Shown here one piece after another: positions 51,228 through 64,000 of a stretch of DNA of 64,000 bases. The DNA comes from Rallus limicola (Eukaryota > Chordata > Aves > Gruiformes > Rallidae): NCBI GenBank assembly GCA_022605955.1, contig JAKCOZ010000020.1, forward strand, positions 8,855,001-8,919,000, read 5' to 3'. The notes under the pieces were generated by a model, which did not search any database, was not told the origin of the DNA, and worked only from the letters and a program-made list of their open reading frames with translations. The stretch's first letter is position 1, and the number at the start of each line of letters is the position of its first letter. Both the position numbers and the translations under genes were made by a program.

Positions 51228-54200
51228 TTATGTTGATGCCTGCTCTTCCAATGCAGTATCTGCATCTACAGAAGGCGCCTGGCTCATGTTGCTGTTTGAA
51301 GGGCCGGTGCCATCGAGGCACTCTGACTCACATCCTGCTGTTGTGACCTGAGCAGCATCAGGCGTTGCTTCAGCAGAGCTCCCGTTTGCATACTGAACCC
51401 TCTCAAAGAGTATCAGTAACTCGCAGTGCCTGGTCTGAGGGAAGAGATCCACTGCCACGGCTCTGACGGGACGGAAAGCGGCTCCTTTGACTCTGTTGGA
51501 AGGGGCCCGGCAGAGGCTTCATGGGGAAGGGAAAGAACAGTAAGAATGGCATTGAGGTTTCAGTACACTGTTTGTCCCTGTTGCCTTCTAAGGTGGGGTT
51601 TTCTTCCCCAAGCCTGATTCCACCATAGGGTTATTCACCCCCTCAATGCCCTTTACTCATGTATGGGGTAATACTGTTCCACGCTTGCTGTGTAGCAGCC
51701 ACCAACTGTTTCTGGTAAAAGGTAAACCTCAATAAATATGGTTTAAATATAAAAGTCCAGTGAAGTTGCCCCTCCCAAGAAGCACATATTTTTCTTCATA
51801 CCACATTCACTTAACTTAATGCAAAAATAAATACTCACTCCACAAAGTTATTCATCGCAGCTCTGGGATTGCAGGATACATAGATAAGCTTCTTCAGCTG
51901 TTCAGCTCTTCTAAGGGCAAGAATTACCTTGGAATCTAGATGACCAAAACCAAGAGAGCTCTTTACTTGCTCTGTGTGCATCAGCCAGCTCAGAAAAAAT
52001 CCGGGTTCTACTCCAGCATGCACAAAACTCCTGCACTACCCAGCTGCTTCAAGCTATAGCTGAAGCCTCCCACTTAATTTATTCCACTGGTGCTTTCTTA
52101 GTCACCACCCCACAGCAATTAGGAGAAGGTAAACTTACGCAGTCCTGCTCGCGGTGGATCTACAATTGTAATCAGGTTCTGAGGCGCTAAGACGTTAATG
52201 AGGGAAGGGACAATATCTTCAGCCTTTCCGCAATGAAATTCAATATTACTCAGTTCTATAAAAGAAAAGGTATCAGAACACTTGTCTAGCCAAAGCATCT
52301 TCTAGTGCAAATTGTACAAATTGTTTAGTCTGTCCTGAAATTGTTGTATTTTTAATTATCCCTGATACTTCGGATCATTTAAACAACAGCAACTTGAGTA
52401 TCTTTCATTACTTGAATTAAACCAAAACCCCACCAAAAAAAGCTACTATTAATGTTTCATTTATGAGGGTAACTGTGGCTTCCTCTCATTTTTATGCTGA
52501 AATGTTTTTATTGTTGGAGAAAAAAATCAGCTAGCTGTGAGCAGGAAAACTGATCCCTCAGATTAACATGGGGTGGTGTTTGTTTTCAAGAGAGATTAAA
52601 TGTTTAAAACTGACAAGATGACTATCACCAACATGTCATTCTAAGCTGCTTAGATAACATACAGAGGAACTGGCTATACAACTACTCCGTTTCTTACACA
52701 GAAAGACTTTGGCACTTTAGATTAACTAACCATTAATCTGGGCATTCACTCTGGCATCCTGCACAGCTTCTTGGCAGAGTTCGATTCCAATCACTTTCTT
52801 TACTTGCTACAGAAACAAGAGGAAAAGGTCTGTAAATGTAACCACTACTCATAGTGTCACCAATGAACTACTGTACATGCACGCTGACTAGTACCTGCTC
52901 AGGGAATTATTGCCTTGCAGCCAGAAAAAGGGCTGAGAAGGAACCTGTGCAAATAAAGAGGGACTTTTTAGACTGAAGTTGTGGGATGAACACCCTTTAT
53001 CCAAACCTGTGCGTGACAGATTCCAGTTTTGCTGTCATCTTTCAGGGTTTTTTTGGGCCAGACTTCCTTGTACAGTCTAGTAAGCTGTGCTCTAAAAATT
53101 CTGTGAGAAAGGTTGTTTATTCATTAACTAAGAGGGTAGTTCTAGTAATTTTGGCTATGCTACAGGACTACTGCCTCTCTTGACTGAATTAGTTTTAAAA
53201 TAACTGAGGCTGCTCTGCACAAGGCTGAGCTTTCATAACAATTTGGTACAGCAGCTGCAGGTAGTTAAATTACAAATTGATTTTAAGAAATGAGATAAAT
53301 CGTATTACATTTCAAGTACATCACTTTTTTTTTCCACTGTAAGCTCAACTAAAGATCTACATTTGCTAAAAGTAGATTGTCTCCAGAAGAAAAGTGACCG
53401 GCTCACCTTTGCCAAAGAAATCCCAATGGTTCCTGTACCGCAGCAGATATCCAGCACGGTGCTCTCCTGGCTCAGCTGTGCCCACTCGCTAATGGCCGAG
53501 TACAGAACCTCTGCTGCTTGCGTGTTTACCTGTGAAATCACATGTCAAACAGGCTGCTTCATCAACAGTAAATGAGCCTACAAACACGTTTTCTCCTGAG
53601 AAATGAGTCAACTTCACACATATGTTAAAATCATATATAACTGACCTAGACCAGTCCCAGCTCTGACAAGTAATGTTTTGTTATCTGTGTTCTAGTAAAA
53701 ACACGACCTGTTCTACAGTACCTAAAAGATGAGTCTGGAAGCCGAAGGAGACAGCAAGCAAAATAATTAATCCAACTGCTAAGCAATAAAGTGAAGTCTG
53801 CACTTCAAAAATACTTCCTCTCCTTGAACAGGAAGTAGTAAAGGTTCAAAACTAGCAGAATATAATGATGCTCTCAGCAAGCTTTATTTTAACCTTGTTT
53901 GCAATACTGCTTTCAAGTGAGTGCAGTGATTATGTGCTGTGATTAAGAAAGCAGTGTGCAATAAGCTTTCTAAATCACTGCCTCCAGAGCAAGCGGATTC
54001 GTTGTCTTAAAGAGCACACATGCTCCCATCAAGTTTACACTCCCTCACTGTTTCTACAGCCAAGCACAATGTTCAAAGTATTTAATCACTCCAAACATAT
54101 AAATCTCTAGTTACATCATCTTGTTATATAGCATTAGACAAGCTTAAGGCCATTAATGCAAATCCAGTTCAATTAGCAGCTTTGTATCATCCTTACTTGA

Positions 54201-57200
54201 AAAAATGCATGTGGAGAAATTCTAAATTTTAAGCCAAGAAGTTCTTCATATATGTACTTATCACCAGCCACATGCTCCAAAGGTAAGTCTTCTAGATTGG
54301 GAGATTTCCTGTGGAAAGGGTGGGAAAACATTTATTATTTCCTTTTAGAGGCTATCTTCTCAGCTATTTTTCTCTGTCAGTGTACATCTGGTCTGCTGAT
54401 GTACACAGCAGGACCTACATCATCTCTGGAGGATGGTAGTGAGAGCCTGGTGCTCTGTGCAAAGGGGTGGGAAGATTAAAAAACCACATAGAATAGGGAA
54501 GAAAGGAGGCAGAAGTTACTTGTACACCTTGACAGCCAGCAACTAGTCACAGGATCACCCACTGAAACTCTACCTGCCTCTATCCAGTGAGCACTACAGG
54601 ATGAAAAATTTCAGGATTCCCTCATGGAAAACATAAGGAACTGTTCAACTAATTAGTAATGCTGGTGCTGCTTTTATTAAATAGACAAAATAATGGTGTG
54701 GAAGCGCTACCTATGTTTCTGCTGCAAACACCAGAAGTCCAGCCACCACCACAGTCCCTCAAGGCAAAGTCAATTCCCTTACCTTTGGCCTTCCTCCACA
54801 AAGTAGAGAGAGGTAACACCGCTGCTCTTCCCCATCCCTTCTGTGAAGTATTTTGCCAGAGAGATTTTCAGATCAGCTAGCTCTTCCTTATGTAATTTCT
54901 GAAGGTTTCATTTGAAAGAAGTGATAATAATCCTGTTAGTGACCTAAAGATACAGCATTGTGTGTGTCTTCTATAAGCATATTCATTACCTGTTCATTTG
55001 CATGTATCAGACAAGTCTCCATAGAAGAGTAGTAACACAAAGTGAACTACGCCGAGTAATTATTCCATTTGCATGCACTATTCATAAAATCCAATGTATA
55101 TAATTTTAAAGTTGTGTGTCTGAGCTGCATGTTATACATCAAATTAAATACCTGAGGATTAAAATAAGCGATTGCCATGATGTGTCCATTCCTGCTGGTA
55201 CGGACTGTGAGCTGTTTCCAGTGACCTTCATAGGTTTCCGGGCTGTAAACGGAGTAAGGAGTGGACCTGCAATTTTCAGAAGCTCAGTTACTTAACAGGG
55301 AACTACTTTTTGCATAACATTCAATAGTTTACAGAAATGAAAGCAGCTCATCATGCAAAGTGATGAAAGTATTAACCAAAAACAGAGGCAACACGGATTT
55401 GTCAAGAAAAGAATGACTTCCACATCTTACTTAAGAAAAAAAAGAGACTGATGAATAGATCCTATCACTGGGTCACAGTGACCTGCCCCTACTGAGCAAG
55501 AACAAGGGAAAGATACCCAGTGGCACAAGAAGGGAACATCAAAGAAGATTGGGCTTACAGCTCAGAACAAACACTAAGCTTTTCATAATACTTCATAAAT
55601 TTTTTTGAGTAACATATCAAAATCTTTACAGGTAACTCATTTTACTTATGCTCACCTTATGTAGTCTTGGAAAGCTTTTACTACTTTTTTGGCAATAGCA
55701 GGAATGTGAATGGTATCAAATGGCTCCACTACAGCACATGTACCACCCTTATATTTGCCAAGACGACAACCCACAGTTTTGTCTTCTTGATTTACACCAA
55801 TCCCAATCAAGAACTCACATTTGTTGCGATATTCAGTCTAGATGTAAAATAAAGTTATGTAAGATATTTACATAGCACTTCTTAATACATGCCAAGTCTC
55901 TCCTGAAACAACCCTCTCATGGTTAAATGCATCTGCAAATGGACACAGAACATTAAGTTTCTATAGAAGCTATGAATGGATTTTGATGTGTAAGAACTAA
56001 CAGCAAGAGTGAAAAAGTATTAGTAAGTTTTGTTATTTAAAAAGAAAAATACTGTTTTTATATTGGTCAACAATACAAACTTGTAGGGACAGCTTATTAA
56101 TTTTTAAGTCAGAACTTCATTTTAACTGTTCTGCCTGAAATAATTCCTCACAGTCTTTATATTAGACAGGCAAGAGTGTCTAAAGTTCATCATTCATTAC
56201 AAGAAGTCATCAAAAAGTTTGTCCACTGTCTCTTAAGGCCAAATAACTAATTTAACCCGAAGTTCATCAACCCCATTCCACACCTTACCCAGGACTGTGT
56301 TACCTGTACTGGTGATGCTTTCACTCCCTCTACTGGACAGCACAATTTATTATATTTCTGCTTCTGCAGGAACAACCACGGTAATAAAGCTCTGTTGTTA
56401 TTTCCTATTTCCCTGCCCAAATCAGAAACAAAAATTGTAAAGGCATATTTAGAGAAACTCAAGTTAACAGTTGTACATAACCTTTTTTTTTCTTCTCAGG
56501 GCATAAAAAGGGTGTAAGATTATCAAATGAAAAATATTTCTTTCACTAGAATTTAACAGGCAAACCCTCTCCAACTTTTTAAGAGCTGTAACCTGAAAAA
56601 ATAAGAGTTAAATGTAGTTATACGGCTATGTACTAGATTCATCAGTGTGCCCATGCATGAAAAGAATGCCAATTTTATCTATGGAAGGCAAGAGATATAA
56701 GTGATACTTCGATTAACAAAGACCAGACATAAAAATCTGAGGGGATTTTTAGAAGAGAAAATCCTTAACAGCAATTTACCATTCCTACAGATTACCTTAC
56801 ACCATTTGACAGTGCCAGGGTTTTTTTTAACAGCACAAGCATCCTTCTGCTTAGGCCTGTGGATGAACAGACTTTAAAACAATGCACCTTCCTTTAGCAA
56901 GAACATCAGGTTCTGTCAGCTGGACAGTTCTTAGGTCCTAGCATTGCAGATTATCTTTTATTTACTTTCTCAGGGTATCTGGGTTTTGATCTACCTCTAA
57001 TTATTACCTTTACTTACTTAATTTTAGAGATAGCAATTTGTGCAGATTTAACTATATCCCGCCATAGGGTCAAGTCTTGTAAACATTACAGTAGCTATAC
57101 CAACAGGAATTACTTTGTCAGCTTCTGCAGCACTTGTTCGCATTCCTGCTGCTTCTTGGCCAGCTGCTCTTCATAGGGCACGTTCCAGAGCGGGGTCACG

Positions 57201-57724
57201 ACATCTGCTATCTGCTTGCTCAGAGGCTCCTCGTCGCTGGCTTTGGCGGGAGCAGGCCGCTTTGCCTCTCCCTGCTCCATCTCCTCTTCCTTTTTCCTTT
57301 TCTTGGCAATTGGGTCAGCTTTCGGCTTGGCCAGCCTGACGCTGAGGTGCCGGCTCTTCCACAAAACCCCATGGAGGACTTTCATTGCCTTGTCCCTCTC
57401 CTCCTCGCTCTTAAACGTCACGAAGGCGAACGTCTGCTTCCCGAAAAGTTTTATCTTATGAGGGTTGAGCCCGTACTTGGCAAGGAACTTTTTCACATCG
57501 TTAAACCCGATGTACTTGGGGAGGTTTTGTATTTCTACTTTATAGATCTCGGAGGTGAACAAGTCCCCCTTAATGTATCTGTACACGTCGGGGCCGGCGG
57601 CGGGGCTCTCTGCGGGGTCGCCTCCATCGGCCTTGCTCTCCACTTCAACCCCATCGCCAGCCTCCGGCGCAGGAGCCGCGACGGGATCGGGCTCGCACGG
57701 ACCTCTCTCCTCCTTCTCCTCCAT
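51228..57724 (-). CDS. TRMT2A: TRMT2A, tRNA (uracil-5-)-methyltransferase (complete coding sequence)
   Basis: Coding exons in transcript order: 57724-57114, 56412-56304, 55837-55656, 55266-55152, 54898-54783, 54308-54197, 53529-53407, 52806-52731, 52255-52139, 51935-51839, 51516-51228 (TAA 51230-51228). 1,947 nt, 648 residues (human 625). N-terminal RRM near residues 61-134 ([23 protein letters not shown]), a lysine-rich stretch KKRKKEEE, then a TrmA-type class I SAM methyltransferase: FFQVN near 413-417, motif [13 protein letters not shown] at 440-451, DPPRAGL at 514-520, and the nucleophile in YVSCNPRAA, Cys542. The family methylates uridine 54 (T-loop) of cytosolic tRNA. All catalytic motifs are intact. 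The acceptor of the eighth exon is TAG|CAAGTAAAG, giving LAKQVKKVIG, which aligns residue for residue with the human ARKVKRVIG region. The C-terminal tail after LILFERV is divergent and low-complexity. Identification is certain. Confidence 0.97.
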
Positions 57725-58489
57725 GCCCCGCCGGCCCCGCGGGTGTGCTGCGCTCAGCGCCGGCGGCCTCCCGGCAGTTCGGGCACAAGGTCAGCCCCGG
57801 CCCCGCGGGTGTGCTGCGCTCAGCCCCGGCGGCCTCCCTTCAGCCCGGGCACCAGGTCAGCCCCGGCCCCGCGTGCTCCGCGCTCCTCACGCTTCCTCGT
57901 GCCGAGCTCCCGGGGGCGGGGTTGTGGCGTCACCGGCAGACCGCTGCGGAAGGATGGGGGGCTGGAAGGAGGGGAGGGAAGACAGCTTTTTAATGTTTAA
58001 TCATTTTAAGCGCCTGCCCCTCACTGCTGCCGTTCCTCGCGCGCGGGGTCAGCTGCGTCACGTAAAAAGAATAATAAAAGCCACGCAAGTATTGGCCCGT
58101 CCGTCACGCACGCGGCCGCCATTTTGGGTCGGGACGCGGGGTGGCCCCCGCTGTGCCGTGAGGGCTCATGGGAAGCGCCTCGGGACCGGCGCAACAAAAA
58201 ACGCCTCGCCGGGGCCAGGACGCGTCCTGGGATGCGGATCTGTGCTGCCGGACTGGGGGGAGGTCGGCGCTGGTGCGTGTCGGTGCTCGCTCCGCGCCGG
58301 GTCGGGTCGGCGCCATCCACGGCGCGCTGAGGGGCGGGGCGGGGCTGAGGGAAAGTGGGTGTTTCCCATCGGGCCTTGCGGCGGCGGCGGCGCGGGCTGC
58401 GGGAATGAGGTAAAGGCGGGAGGGGCGGGGGCGCGCGGCAGGAAGCTTGGCGGCCAGGCGGTAACGGAGACTAGAGCGAGCCCGGCCCC
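57725..58489. promoter_or_regulatory. Bidirectional TRMT2A/RANBP1 CpG promoter
   Basis: The 765 bp between the divergent start codons at 57724 (-) and 58490 (+). CpG-dense, with a minus-strand YY1-type element (GCCGCCATTTT, 58115-58125), an ATTGG box at 58091-58095, a CRE-like TGCGTCACG at 58054-58062, and GC boxes (GGGGCGGGGCGGGG) at about 58331-58344. The YY1 orientation suggests a TRMT2A start near 58130, and the GC boxes suit RANBP1. The surrounding CpG island extends to about 57110 and 59110. The overlapping long frames on both strands are GC artefacts. Confidence 0.75.
57731..57880. repeat. 66-bp tandem repeat, about 2.3 copies, in TRMT2A 5' flank
   Basis: 'ccggccccgcgggtgtgctg' begins at 57731 and again at 57797. 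A third, partial copy begins at 57863 ('ccggccccgcg'). The exact 66-base spacing repeats twice. The array lies 7 bases upstream of the TRMT2A ATG, so it probably forms much of the 5' UTR. Confidence 0.9.

Positions 58490-64000
<5,511 letters not shown>

Overview
This window is vertebrate nuclear DNA, almost certainly from a bird. It carries four spliced protein-coding genes in the order TANGO2 (+), DGCR8 (+), TRMT2A (-), RANBP1 (+), the same order and orientation as the human 22q11.2 (DiGeorge) interval. Avian origin is inferred from compact introns, two CR1 LINE 3' ends carrying the typical ATTCTATG-type tail, and an LTR whose sequence resembles bird endogenous retroviral LTRs. The species cannot be fixed from the sequence alone. 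Every splice junction used here is GT-AG, and reading frames join across all of them.

Layout. 1-16138: the 3' six coding exons of TANGO2 (first 49 codons lie off the left edge), including a 9.6-kb intron. 16139-27250: TANGO2 3' UTR and intergenic DNA with a retroviral solo LTR at 25189-26236 bracketed by ~140-bp direct repeats. 27250-28770: a CpG island with three inverted CCAAT boxes and a YY1-type element, the probable DGCR8 promoter and non-coding first exon. 33828-45661: thirteen exons containing the complete DGCR8 coding sequence (775 codons), followed by a long 3' UTR. 51228-57724: complete TRMT2A on the minus strand (11 exons, 648 codons). 57725-58489: a 765-bp CpG-rich interval between the divergent TRMT2A and RANBP1 start codons. 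58490-64000: the first three coding exons of RANBP1, which continues beyond the right edge.

How the genes relate. DGCR8 is the RNA-binding partner of DROSHA in the Microprocessor. Its second exon contains two pri-miRNA-like hairpins, matching mir-3618 in the 5' UTR and mir-1306 inside the coding sequence. In mammals these let Microprocessor cut and down-regulate DGCR8's own mRNA, so the window contains an enzyme subunit and the built-in substrate that controls it. TRMT2A is a tRNA uracil-5-methyltransferase, RANBP1 a co-regulator of Ran GTPase, and TANGO2 an NRDE-family protein linked to lipid/heme homeostasis. They share a locus, not a pathway.

I found no clear previously undescribed system. 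The most interesting signals are the conserved autoregulatory hairpins, the LTR sitting exactly between two long direct repeats, a 66-bp tandem repeat in the TRMT2A upstream region, and a G-quadruplex-like tract in the DGCR8 3' UTR.
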